This document shows, piece by piece, positions 7,078-16,270 of a stretch of DNA of 39,110 nucleotides. This DNA comes from JAJRRH01 sp047638815. GTDB lineage: Bacteria > Bacteroidota > Bacteroidia > Flavobacteriales_D > JABDKJ01. The stretch spans positions 1 through 39,110 of the forward strand of contig JBLIMR010000021.1 of assembly GCA_047638815.1 (NCBI GenBank), in the 5' to 3' direction. How positions within the stretch are numbered: the first letter of the stretch is position 1; the number at the start of each line of letters is the position of its first letter. The position numbers and the translations under genes are program-made. Below the pieces are notes generated by a model that was given only the letters and a program-made list of their open reading frames with translations, was not told the DNA's origin and made no database searches.

Positions 7078-10005
7078 ATGAAGTTATCTAATTACATTTT
7101 AATCACGATCCTAATAGCTAGTTTAGGATTGACAGCGCAAGAAGTTCCGCAGACTGTGGGACCTAAAATAGTTACAACGGTCAGCGAAATGAGAATTGTA
7201 CCATCTCTCGCTTCGCGAAGTAAACTGATTCCTGCTAGGATTTTGACAGATGCGCCCCAAGACGGCAGATCATCCAAAAATTTAGTGGTACCTGGTAAGG
7301 AAAAAGAGTTTAATGATGGTGCGTTGTTAAAAAGCACAAATAAACTGACAAACAAGATACAATCTCGCGTTCCTGAGCTTGTTTTTGAGGTTAATAATAA
7401 TGTGAATTCTCCTTCTGACCCTGCTATGGGAGTTGGACCGGATCACGCAGTCATAGTGTATAATACGGGAATAATTATATATGATAAGGATGGTAACGAT
7501 TTGACAGGAGCTTTTAGTCCAAATAATATTTTTTCAAGTGGAGGTTGTTGTGACCTAACAGCTTCCTATGACAATGCCGCAGATCGTTGGGTAATTAGTT
7601 ATTTATATGTTGGATCAGGAATAGAGGTTGCAGTTTCATCTGGACCTGACCCAGTGAATTCCGACTGGTACGTTTATTCTATTCCTCAGGTTAATGATTA
7701 CAATAAATTGTCAGTTTGGAGTGATGGATATTACATAACTGACAATAATTCTGGAACACCAGTATGGGTCATGGAAAGAGATGCGATGTTAGCTGGAAAT
7801 GTGGATGCAGGAATACAGGGGTTTTCTCTGCCTGGTCTTATAACAAGTGGTTTTCATAGCACACAGGTTTTAAACGTATCAGATGGTAATTTGCCTGCTG
7901 TAGGTGGAGCAACGGTGATGTTTCTACAAGACGATGCTTGGTTAGGTGTTATGGAAGACCATGTGAAATTCTGGACAATAGATGTTGATTGGACAACGCC
8001 TGCGAATTCGACCGTCTCGCCACCTATAAATTTTGTGACTGAAGCTTTTGTTAGTGTATTTGATGGAGGTAGTTTCTCAAATTTGGTGCAGCCTGGTGGA
8101 GGTCAGGGTATTGATGCTTTGCAATCAACAATTATGAACCAAGCCCAGTTTAGAAAATTTCCATCATACAATTCGGCATTGTTCAACTTTGTTGTGGATG
8201 TTGATCCTTCTGGGGGAAAGTTGGCTGCCACTCGTTGGTATGAGTTTAGACAAGATGGTGATAATATGCCATGGAGTATGTATCAAGAAGGAACTTATAC
8301 TGCTCCGGATGGCAAGCATGCATGGTTGGCAAGTATGATAATGGATTACCAAGGAAATATTGGAATGGGATATACCTCAATGGCGGGTCCAGAAACACCT
8401 AATCCAACGGACTTTAGAGTTGGAGCATACTATACAGGTCGATATGCAAGTGATCCTTTGAATACAATGACACTGACAGAAGAAGTTATCGGTGTTGCGA
8501 ATTCTGATGTAGGTGGGTTTAGATTTGGGGACTATGCCAAAATAGATCTTGATCCAATCAATGGTAAAGAATTTTGGTTCATAACAGAATATACGAACAC
8601 GGACATTGTAGGCGTTTTCCAAATCGCATCTGATTTTGCCAATGACATTGGTGCTGTTGCTGTAAACCCGCCAGTAACTGGTGCCTTAACAACAGCTGAA
8701 GCAATTACTGTAACTGTATTCAATTATGGACTGGAAGATGCATCAGGGTTTGATGTCAATTACCAGGTTGATGGTGGGACAATAATCACGGAACCTTTCC
8801 CTGGAACTGTTCCTTCAGGCTCTAGCATGGACTATACGTTCACAGCAACTGCTGATTTATCAATTGAGGGTCAAGTGTATACTATCAATGCATTTACTAG
8901 TTGGGCAACGGATCAATTTCCAGATAATGATGCAGTGGTTCAGGAGGTAACTCACTTAAGTGCTATTGATTCTGGTGCTATTACAATTACAAATCCGGCT
9001 TCGGGATCAGGATTGAGTGCTACAGAAAGTGTTACAATTGAAATTACAAACTTCGGTAGTGCAACTCAAACATCTATTCCAGTTTATTACAATGTAAATG
9101 GTGGAACATCTGTAAATGAGACTTATACGGGGTCAATTGCGCAAGGGGAAACTGATTCTTATACTTTTGTTTTAACAGCTGATTTATCTGAACTAGGTGA
9201 TTATGAAATTTGTACTGGAACTGAGTTGCCAGAAGATGGAGATGAAACTAACGATGATGTTTGTTCAATCGTATCTAACTTTATTTGTCAACCAGTATCT
9301 GATTGTGCCGGTTTTGATGATGGTGTTGCCGAATTTGATTTCGTTGATCAAGGTGTATCACCGGAATGTAGTGAAGGTGGGTACACCGATAACACTGATG
9401 TTGTGTTCAATATTATTTTGAATGATAACCCATTTGAAGGTACTGTAGAAGTTGGATTTAGTAATACTTCTGTTGGTCTGTGGATTGACTTTAATGATAA
9501 TAATGCATTTGAAGATGATGAGCTTGTGTTGGAAACGGAGCAATTTACTGATGCAGACACAGAATATGATTTCGATATTGATTTTAGTGATTTTCCTAAT
9601 ACAACAACAGGAATGCACCTAATGAGATTGCGTGGATTGTGGCAGGTTGACGTGTCAGACTTAGACGCTTGTGAAGATATTAATTACGGTTCAACCAATG
9701 ACTACACTGCAAACATCACTGGAGCAGTAGGTATTGAAGAGAATAATTTTGCAGCAGCGGACTTGAACATTAATACATTATCCGGAAATCAATTTGATCT
9801 TACTTTTAATACGACAGATTATACCAATGAATTACCGGTATCTGTTATGGATGCTGTTGGACGTACGTTGGCTTTCTATACCCTAAAGAATAATGGTTCG
9901 GGTTATACCAAGAGAATCGATATGTCTTATGTAGCCGCTGGAATTTACTTCGTAAGAGTTGGAAATGCGAATCTTAATAAAGTGAAAAGAATTGTTGTAG
10001 AGTAA
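7078..10005 (+). CDS. Large secreted protein: propeller-like region, CARDB-like repeats, GEVED domain, T9SS-like tail (copy 2)
   Basis: A 975-aa paralogue of the preceding gene, with exactly the same coding length (2928 nt). The signal peptide is MKLSNYILITILIASLGLTA, cut before QE. Blocks match copy 1 in order: GRSSKNLVVPGK, SGGCCDLTASYDNAADRWV, WVMERDAML, IDALQSTIMNQAQFRKF, YEFRQDGDNMPWSMYQEGTY, two CARDB-like repeats, a GEVED segment (VGLWIDFNDNNAFEDDELV) and the tail ELPVSVMDAVGR to KVKRIVVE. The tail and the FRQDGDNMPWS block are almost unchanged, while the linker at 40-90 and the GEVED domain vary more. This points to an old tandem duplication under selection rather than a recent one. 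Exported, probably through T9SS; substrate unknown. It ends at a strong terminator, so it is probably its own transcript. Confidence 0.85.
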   Translation: MKLSNYILITILIASLGLTAQEVPQTVGPKIVTTVSEMRIVPSLASRSKLIPARILTDAPQDGRSSKNLVVPGKEKEFNDGALLKSTNKLTNKIQSRVPELVFEVNNNVNSPSDPAMGVGPDHAVIVYNTGIIIYDKDGNDLTGAFSPNNIFSSGGCCDLTASYDNAADRWVISYLYVGSGIEVAVSSGPDPVNSDWYVYSIPQVNDYNKLSVWSDGYYITDNNSGTPVWVMERDAMLAGNVDAGIQGFSLPGLITSGFHSTQVLNVSDGNLPAVGGATVMFLQDDAWLGVMEDHVKFWTIDVDWTTPANSTVSPPINFVTEAFVSVFDGGSFSNLVQPGGGQGIDALQSTIMNQAQFRKFPSYNSALFNFVVDVDPSGGKLAATRWYEFRQDGDNMPWSMYQEGTYTAPDGKHAWLASMIMDYQGNIGMGYTSMAGPETPNPTDFRVGAYYTGRYASDPLNTMTLTEEVIGVANSDVGGFRFGDYAKIDLDPINGKEFWFITEYTNTDIVGVFQIASDFANDIGAVAVNPPVTGALTTAEAITVTVFNYGLEDASGFDVNYQVDGGTIITEPFPGTVPSGSSMDYTFTATADLSIEGQVYTINAFTSWATDQFPDNDAVVQEVTHLSAIDSGAITITNPASGSGLSATESVTIEITNFGSATQTSIPVYYNVNGGTSVNETYTGSIAQGETDSYTFVLTADLSELGDYEICTGTELPEDGDETNDDVCSIVSNFICQPVSDCAGFDDGVAEFDFVDQGVSPECSEGGYTDNTDVVFNIILNDNPFEGTVEVGFSNTSVGLWIDFNDNNAFEDDELVLETEQFTDADTEYDFDIDFSDFPNTTTGMHLMRLRGLWQVDVSDLDACEDINYGSTNDYTANITGAVGIEENNFAAADLNINTLSGNQFDLTFNTTDYTNELPVSVMDAVGRTLAFYTLKNNGSGYTKRIDMSYVAAGIYFVRVGNANLNKVKRIVVE

Positions 10006-10035
10006 TTGCTAGATACAATTTTAGTTAAAAAATAT

Positions 10036-10072
10036 AATCGGGGAGTTCATTGTGAGCTTCCCGATTTTTTTT
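10036..10072 (+). terminator. Strong intrinsic terminator after copy 2
   Basis: AATCGGGGAGTTC (10036-10048) pairs with GAGCTTCCCGATT (10054-10066): 13 bp with two G-U wobbles around a 5-nt loop, followed by a run of eight T (10065-10072). It lies 30 nt after the stop codon, the same offset as the terminator of copy 1. Confidence 0.9.
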
Positions 10073-10133
10073 GGATTTTTTGTCATTTGAGAAAAGGTAT
10101 GTAAAGACAGTTCAAATTGAACAACTAAAAAGA

Positions 10134-11120
10134 TCACCTCTTTACAATTTTTGCAACATAGACTCGATCGTAGGTTCCTGAGCCTGTCGAAGGGCCGGAT
10201 CCATGAACACCACCAATTAATTGAACCATATAAATCCCATCAGCAAACCCTGTAAGATCAATTTCAAACTCATTACCTCTCACATCATATCGACTAAAAA
10301 CCGTAACCCCTAAAGCATCAATAACCGATAAAGCAAAGGTTGCTGAGCGCAGCCTAAGTACCGGCAATTCAACAACAAATCTCCCACTACTCGGGTTGGG
10401 GAATACTTGTATATTCTGTTTTTTCACTTCATTAATACCCGTAAAAACATACTCGCAATCATCGTTAAAATCTGGATTTACGTACGAAAATTCATCATCA
10501 TTGTAACAACGTATTCCACTATAATCAGGAACATCCACCGCCAAACAAGTTATGAGTTTAGGAAAAAGAAAACCATAATTATTATTGGATATAAAATCGT
10601 CTTTAACAACTCCTATTCTTTCGATAACAAATCCATCATAATTTAATTCACTATCTGGCAATGTTTTAATTCGAATAAAATTTAATTGAAGATCATTAAT
10701 TTCAAAAACACCGACACTATCTACAATAGACTGTCCCTCTGTTGGACAACCATCAAAAGTAAATTCATAGTGGGTAATTAAGGTGTCACCAACATTTGCA
10801 TTAAGATCGTAAAGCAACTCAAACTGTCCATTTACAAATCGATATACCTGACTTTCTGTGGTATAGACATACTCTTCTTCAGTTGCGTCAATTGAATTAG
10901 GTACAAGTGAATTTAAAGAAACATTGTATACTCTCTTAGTAATTACATACGCTGCTGTATCCTGAATAATGGTATCTCGATCATATTTCAAATAAGCATA
11001 TGAGGAAAAATTAAATCCACCATAACCATAATGCCACTCCGAACCAGGAAAAACCAAAGCTTGACTTTTCATTGTTATACAAGAAAGGGAAATTATAAAA
11101 AATAGGACAAGCTTTTTCAT
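10134..11120 (-). CDS. Secreted protein of unknown function with T9SS type A tail (third gene of the protease cluster)
   Basis: A 328-aa protein with signal peptide MKKLVLFFIISLSCITMKS, cut before QA. The body (about 20-235) is a beta-rich domain I do not recognise, with phrases such as PGSEWHYGYGGF and NANVGDTLITHYEF that are common in uncharacterised Bacteroidota secreted proteins. The Por-secretion tail runs from VFPNPSSGRFVVELP to VAKIVKR. Its ATG overlaps the TGA of the upstream gene (ATGA, 11117-11120), so translation is probably coupled. Two oddities: the tail shares an 80-bp identical DNA block with the upstream gene, and near its end an extra SGPSTGSGT segment is encoded by a GC-rich repeat (10177-10194) that the upstream tail lacks. 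It converges on the terminator of copy 2. Confidence 0.8.
   Translation of the reverse strand: MKKLVLFFIISLSCITMKSQALVFPGSEWHYGYGGFNFSSYAYLKYDRDTIIQDTAAYVITKRVYNVSLNSLVPNSIDATEEEYVYTTESQVYRFVNGQFELLYDLNANVGDTLITHYEFTFDGCPTEGQSIVDSVGVFEINDLQLNFIRIKTLPDSELNYDGFVIERIGVVKDDFISNNNYGFLFPKLITCLAVDVPDYSGIRCYNDDEFSYVNPDFNDDCEYVFTGINEVKKQNIQVFPNPSSGRFVVELPVLRLRSATFALSVIDALGVTVFSRYDVRGNEFEIDLTGFADGIYMVQLIGGVHGSGPSTGSGTYDRVYVAKIVKR
10177..10194. repeat. GC-rich repeat-like segment inside the T9SS tail
   Basis: CCTGAGCCTGTCGAAGGG stands out from its AT-rich surroundings. On the coding strand it encodes part of SGPSTGSGT. From memory, TTCGACAGGCTCAG is a sequence dispersed in many Bacteroidota genomes; whether it is repeated in this genome cannot be seen here. 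The sister tail at 11117-11180 lacks this segment. Confidence 0.45.
10285..10364. repeat. 80-bp identical block, copy A (partner 11229-11308)
   Basis: Positions 10285-10364 and 11229-11308 are identical over all 80 bases (offset 944), and similarity continues at a lower level over about 10240-10395. The block encodes the same tail segment in both genes, including LRLRSATFALSVIDALG. It contains GGTTGCTGAGCGCAGCC (10338-10354), a short hairpin of six pairs (one wobble) with a 5-nt loop. The rest of the two genes is unrelated, so this is a shared or converted C-terminal module. Confidence 0.9.
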
Positions 11121-12661
11121 TGTTTAATAATTTTACTTTTAAATATTCGATCCTCAGTGTTTAATCGAACAAAATAAACCCCATCAGAAAACACTGAAAG
11201 ATCAATTTCAATCTCATCACCTCTCACGTCATATCGACTAAAAACCGTAACCCCTAAAGCATCAATAACCGATAAAGCAAAGGTTGCTGAGCGCAGCCTA
11301 AGTACCGGTAATTCTACAACAAATCTCCCGTTGCTGGGATTTGGGTAAATTGACAATCCATCTTCTTTATACTCCTCTATACCAACTTGACAATCTTCCT
11401 CCAAACACCCATATTGATCTACTTTGATAGCAATGGCTGTTTGTATACCTCCCGGATAAAGCGAACTAGGCGAACTATCATATTGCCCAGCCATGATAAA
11501 TCCACCATCGGAAACAGGGGTTACACAATAAATTTCTGTGAATTCAGTAGCATTGCCTTCTGTCATCCACAATGGCTGGTGTGGTGCATATGGATGATGC
11601 CAAAGTAATTCTCCACTTGTTGTAATTTTAGCGACTAAACCCATTATTCCGGATGTTCCTGATATCAAAACATTACCATCATCCAGCATTTGCATTTGTC
11701 TAATTCTATGACCTGCACCAGGTATATTTTCATCAATACCATATTGTATTTGTTCAGAAAAATCATGACTCCAAGTCAGAAATCCATCATCGATTAAATA
11801 TTTCTCTAAGTAGAATGTGTTTTCATCGTTATGTATCCACTCACCATTGCTGTTATAAAAAAATCGTTGAGTGTAAGACACCATAATTTCACCATCAACT
11901 TCTACCATACCTCCCGCCCATATCCTGAATCCATCTTCATCCCCAGGATATTCTTCCCATAATATTTCACCTTCCTCATCTACGACAACTAAGACTGCTT
12001 TTTCACGTCTGCTATCCCAAGGATAATCCCCGTCATATTCATCCATAAGAAAAGCAATATTGCCATTGCTTAATGGAAGTATTTGTACTGGCCATCTTTG
12101 ACATAAAAAACCACAACTAAAACTTGTCTCCCAACGGATATTTCCTTCCATATCCATGTTGTATAAGGAGGAATTTAAGTTCATTGAACTTGGAAAAATT
12201 CTATCACCAGCTACTATTAATGTTGTGTCATTTAGCATTACCAATGCATCCAAAAGTACATGGTCGTATGATGATAACAATTCAAATTCCTTCAAATCAA
12301 TATTGTAATTCGTAAGCGTTCCTTTGAACTCATCTTCTCCGACCTCAACAATACCAACTATAATTAAATTGTTATCATCCAATGAAACAGCCATCTGAGG
12401 AAGAACACGAGAACTAAGTGTCAATACACTATCAACCTGGTGTATATTTTGATCTATTAGTTCACCATTTTGATCTAGTTCATTGTAGATATACCAATGA
12501 TTGGTACCAAAGGTCGTCCCCATTCCCAAAAACAGATAACCATTATCATGTTCCACACCATAATTATTAATCCAACCATCCACGAATTCAAAAAAATAAT
12601 TCTGAGCCCCCATAAAATGAGAACTCAGAATTAATGTTATTAGTATTATCGCTCTTTTCAT
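11117..12661 (-). CDS. Secreted propeller-like protein with T9SS type A tail (second gene of the protease cluster)
   Basis: A 514-aa protein with signal peptide MKRAIILITLILSSHFMGA, cut before QN. The body of about 400 residues has repeats of the type 'GNIRWE / GEILWEEYPG / GELLWHHPYAP' and 'DGGFIMAGQYDSS', which resemble PQQ-like or delta-60-type beta-propeller blades found in secreted Bacteroidota proteins. A cysteine-containing linker (GCLEEDCQVGIEE) leads to the Por-secretion tail IYPNPSNGRFVVELP to KSKIIKQ. It starts 9 nt after the metalloprotease stop and overlaps the next gene by 4 nt (ATGA), so the three genes form an operon. Its tail shares 80 identical bases with the third gene. Substrate unknown; a binding or scaffold role is an inference. 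Confidence 0.8.
   Translation of the reverse strand: MKRAIILITLILSSHFMGAQNYFFEFVDGWINNYGVEHDNGYLFLGMGTTFGTNHWYIYNELDQNGELIDQNIHQVDSVLTLSSRVLPQMAVSLDDNNLIIVGIVEVGEDEFKGTLTNYNIDLKEFELLSSYDHVLLDALVMLNDTTLIVAGDRIFPSSMNLNSSLYNMDMEGNIRWETSFSCGFLCQRWPVQILPLSNGNIAFLMDEYDGDYPWDSRREKAVLVVVDEEGEILWEEYPGDEDGFRIWAGGMVEVDGEIMVSYTQRFFYNSNGEWIHNDENTFYLEKYLIDDGFLTWSHDFSEQIQYGIDENIPGAGHRIRQMQMLDDGNVLISGTSGIMGLVAKITTSGELLWHHPYAPHQPLWMTEGNATEFTEIYCVTPVSDGGFIMAGQYDSSPSSLYPGGIQTAIAIKVDQYGCLEEDCQVGIEEYKEDGLSIYPNPSNGRFVVELPVLRLRSATFALSVIDALGVTVFSRYDVRGDEIEIDLSVFSDGVYFVRLNTEDRIFKSKIIKQ
11229..11308. repeat. 80-bp identical block, copy B (partner 10285-10364)
   Basis: This is the second copy of the block described at 10285-10364. 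The inner hairpin GGTTGCTGAGCGCAGCC lies at 11282-11298. Confidence 0.9.
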
Positions 12662-12670
12662 TGTCAGTAT

Positions 12671-15600
12671 TTATTTCACAATGAGTTTTTCTACTAAGTA
12701 AGTTTCACCATCTATGAGCAATTCACACTGGTATATCCCCGATATCATCTTAAAGGAATTACTTTCTCTAATAATTATTTGATCTTGTTCATTCACAATT
12801 TCTTGTGAAAAGACAACAACTCCAGATGCATTTACCAGTCTAATATTTCCCGAATTAAATGCTCTGTCAATTTGGTAAGCAACGGTAGTAAATTCGTTTG
12901 CAGGGTTTGGAAAAATATTTATTTCCCCATGATTGTTATTTTCATTCGATTGTGGTTTTGGCTTGAATGGATCAAACTTCTTGTCAAAATCAGGCAATAA
13001 TACCATTTCTTCTGAGGCAAAAACATTGTTAAAGATTAAAACACTCTTCGCTTCCCATCCCGCACGATCATCAATTAAAATATAATTTTCCAGTAAACTA
13101 ATATCTGCTTCGTTTAATAAAGTTAGGTCTTTATTCTGATTTTTCCAATTATTCAACAATTGCCTTAAACTTATATACCTATCCAATTCAACAAGTTGAT
13201 AAGGTTTAAGCTCATAAGCACCATCCATTAAACTTAGTAGCGCATCTCCCAGATTTGATTCGCCTATGTTATCATATAGTTCGACTAGATGATAATCATT
13301 ATCAATGTCGTTGGTATTACTTAATAAGCTTACCAGTGCCAACTTATTATTTTCAGTTAATTCCTCTTTCAAATAATGATGGACAAGTTTTCGTGTTGTT
13401 AAATCTTCAGTTTTCTTGAATTTGTCCTTTTGCATCTGTAAGAAATCCTTGGCTGACATTTGGGTCAAGCCTAATTTTATCTGTTCTCTCATGTATTCAG
13501 GCAAGGGATTCGCTCTGGCATCTAATGCCTCATCAATATCCTTAGATTTTGCTGAATGCGGATTAGCAACTAATATATCTCTTGTCATGGCCAATGTGAA
13601 TCCTGACTCATTTACGGTAAGTTCTTTTAACACTTCTTCAGTTATATACCCTGCTTGGGACATAAGCATAATATATTTGTTCCATGCATCTATATTGGTG
13701 GTTAATGCCACATCAGTTCGTAAACCTTCCGTGTCTCCTCCATCTAAAACTTGAGCCATTTGGACTTCTTTCTCCACTCTAGAAGCTCTCGCATTGGCCC
13801 GATCATCCTGAAGCACGAATTCGCTAATTTCAAGTATACTTGGGCAATAATTTCCAGCGCCTATAAATACTCCGTCCAAATTAACCGTAATATCTGGTAA
13901 ATTCAATTCAAAAGTTTCACTTGGAAAATGGGGAGGATCATTATCCTTATATCTATAATTAATGAAATCTACTTCATTATCAATATTGTGATAATTAGTC
14001 GCGGTAAAAGTATTAAAAGCTAAATCAGTTGGCGCAAACCCTTGATCCTGAGCAATGCCAAAATAAGCCGCATTTTGATTTCCCTGTGCTGCAAATATAT
14101 CTACCCGATTCTTTGAAAAATCGTTACAGGTAAGCCGTAATCCCTTATGTGTGTTAGTAGAAATATCATCAAACCTGTTTTGCCCTAAAGATTCTATTCC
14201 CACAGTTAGATGCCTAAATTCATTGTTATATATCTCTTCCGTCTCCCCATGTCCTGTATATGCAACAATTCCTACTGCAGTACCCGATCCCACATCAGTA
14301 CTATTTTCGACTGGATAAAATTCGTTTTCTTCAACAACATAACCCCTAGTATTTTTAGCCAAATAGACACCCACTGGCCAGTTATTTACACCAGGTGTGG
14401 CTCCTTGGTATGGTGTAACTTCAAAATTATTTAGGATTATTTCGGGATTATACTGCCCATAGTTATAGACTCCCCTCCAACAGGTTTTAAAATCAGAGTT
14501 TCTTATCTCGGAAAAAAACAAGGCATTACTTTTTCCGTTAATGTAGATGGCTTTTTCCATATTTGAAAAAGAACTTCTGGTTCCATCACATGTCGGTGGA
14601 ACGAGATTTGGAGTTGCTCCAGTACAGTATTCGTTTACCTGAATAGTACTTGCCCTAGCATAAATCCCAACCCTTTTGTTATATGGAAATAAACCTGTTC
14701 TCTGATCAGAAAAATCACAGCCATTGAACTTTACACCATTACATTTATATAATGTTACATTATCAATTATGTTACTACCAATGAACTCATCGTTAACTGT
14801 AAAATTTGTTAAACTAAAACTGCTTATGTCCCTTATTGGGTTACCGCTATTGTTGGTGTTTAAATATTCCATAAACTCTACATCCCTTTTGTTGTTTATA
14901 AATGTAGCATCATTTGAAATTATTATGCCGCCAGTTTTGGACCAATCTACTGATCCACTTGAAGTAGGAGCGTAATTTCTTACGGCAGTAGATGCATTTT
15001 CGACTATAGCATCGTTAAGAAAAACTGCTTTGCCAGGATTATTACTTGTTCCTTGCCCAGCTGGGTCTCCTGCAACATATACTCCTTTCCATAAGTCTCC
15101 GCACAAATTTGAAAGTATACCGCCATCAACAACCAATTCTCCACCCTGTTCGACCACAATCTTTACATTTTCTGCCAAGTGTAGATAGCATTTAACAGTT
15201 AACTTTCCACCATCTTCAATTATAATGTCTTTGTTTATCAATTTAGAAGCCTCAAGAATGATGTGTTCACCATCTGATATAGTGAAGTTTTCATCATAGT
15301 ACTTATAACAGTAATCATCAACTAAGTAGTCTAATTTATTGTGGATAATGTGATAGTGAATTCTTCCCAGTTGCTCTGGGGTATAAGCACTTCCTCCACC
15401 ATAATCCATAAATGTATTGCCGCAAATAGCCCCTGGATCGTTACATTCACAAGGGTCAGGATATCCCAGATCCAAAATTTCTTGAATGGTTGGTGTATCA
15501 CTGCAAAAATCGTCTACATTAAATGAACAAGATCCGCCTCCAGTTTTCATCGGATGGCGCATTGCGAAATTATGTCCAGTTTCGTGAAGGATGGTACCAG

Positions 15601-16270
15601 CAGCACCCCAAAATTGATCTAGAACGGCTTGTTCAGAAACAGAAGTTGCGATAACATACTTTTGCCATTTACCCATATGCGCGACACCCTGACCACCATA
15701 TTCGGTGACATACGCAAAAGAGGGAATATATAGAGGTTCATTTATTACAGGTTCTATCCATTGGTAAAAAATATTTAATTCTGTATCCATATTAATACCG
15801 TGGTTATTTCTCAAGCAATAAAGCTGGCATTCGGGGTAAGAGTAATCGGTTTCATCAACATCATAATAAACACCTTGTAATTCGTATTTAATTTTTTGAT
15901 CTAAAATTGCGGTATTATTACCTGGAGGTAAGTTCATTTGCTCGTTATCATTGGCTTGATGATTTGCATAATGAACAATAAGTGCAGCGACAGAATCGCC
16001 TGTGAAAACTGTTCCACCATTTCCATCATCTATTGCGGTGAAATTCAAGGGTTCAGTTGCACTTTTGTGCATGAAATGGATATTTATTTTAATTGTTTTA
16101 CTAAACGTAAATTCATCTGAGATATATAATATGGTCTGATCCGTGCATGGGGGAATTGCGTCATTTGGTTCAAGTTGTAAAGAACTTGCCTCATCGGATA
16201 ATACGCACTCATCCCATTGAGTTTGCCCAATTGAAAGATTGGTAAAATTAGTCACGGAAAACAGGGTCAA
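12671..16270 (-). CDS. Secreted M43-type (pappalysin-like) metalloprotease with beta-helix region and T9SS tail
   Basis: A 1199-aa protein as read from TTG 16270. The zinc site is HETGHNFAMRH (residues 229-239): HExxH plus a third histidine, but with Ala where metzincins usually have Gly. Downstream are the M43-typical FCSDTP and a Met-turn-like GNTFMDYGGG with paired cysteines. After about residue 330 comes a right-handed beta-helix-like part (INKDIIIEDGGKLTV, GGELVVDGGIL), then an alpha-helical region at about 820-1090, and the tail INIFPNPANEF to VEKLIVK. The start is doubtful: TTG 16270 gives a signal peptide without its basic end, while in-frame upstream codons (16306-16271) add LYKNRTYYYLI and would complete it, but offer only ATT/ATA as starts. 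First gene of a three-gene operon; it likely acts outside the cell. Confidence 0.85.
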   Translation of the reverse strand: MTLFSVTNFTNLSIGQTQWDECVLSDEASSLQLEPNDAIPPCTDQTILYISDEFTFSKTIKINIHFMHKSATEPLNFTAIDDGNGGTVFTGDSVAALIVHYANHQANDNEQMNLPPGNNTAILDQKIKYELQGVYYDVDETDYSYPECQLYCLRNNHGINMDTELNIFYQWIEPVINEPLYIPSFAYVTEYGGQGVAHMGKWQKYVIATSVSEQAVLDQFWGAAGTILHETGHNFAMRHPMKTGGGSCSFNVDDFCSDTPTIQEILDLGYPDPCECNDPGAICGNTFMDYGGGSAYTPEQLGRIHYHIIHNKLDYLVDDYCYKYYDENFTISDGEHIILEASKLINKDIIIEDGGKLTVKCYLHLAENVKIVVEQGGELVVDGGILSNLCGDLWKGVYVAGDPAGQGTSNNPGKAVFLNDAIVENASTAVRNYAPTSSGSVDWSKTGGIIISNDATFINNKRDVEFMEYLNTNNSGNPIRDISSFSLTNFTVNDEFIGSNIIDNVTLYKCNGVKFNGCDFSDQRTGLFPYNKRVGIYARASTIQVNEYCTGATPNLVPPTCDGTRSSFSNMEKAIYINGKSNALFFSEIRNSDFKTCWRGVYNYGQYNPEIILNNFEVTPYQGATPGVNNWPVGVYLAKNTRGYVVEENEFYPVENSTDVGSGTAVGIVAYTGHGETEEIYNNEFRHLTVGIESLGQNRFDDISTNTHKGLRLTCNDFSKNRVDIFAAQGNQNAAYFGIAQDQGFAPTDLAFNTFTATNYHNIDNEVDFINYRYKDNDPPHFPSETFELNLPDITVNLDGVFIGAGNYCPSILEISEFVLQDDRANARASRVEKEVQMAQVLDGGDTEGLRTDVALTTNIDAWNKYIMLMSQAGYITEEVLKELTVNESGFTLAMTRDILVANPHSAKSKDIDEALDARANPLPEYMREQIKLGLTQMSAKDFLQMQKDKFKKTEDLTTRKLVHHYLKEELTENNKLALVSLLSNTNDIDNDYHLVELYDNIGESNLGDALLSLMDGAYELKPYQLVELDRYISLRQLLNNWKNQNKDLTLLNEADISLLENYILIDDRAGWEAKSVLIFNNVFASEEMVLLPDFDKKFDPFKPKPQSNENNNHGEINIFPNPANEFTTVAYQIDRAFNSGNIRLVNASGVVVFSQEIVNEQDQIIIRESNSFKMISGIYQCELLIDGETYLVEKLIVK

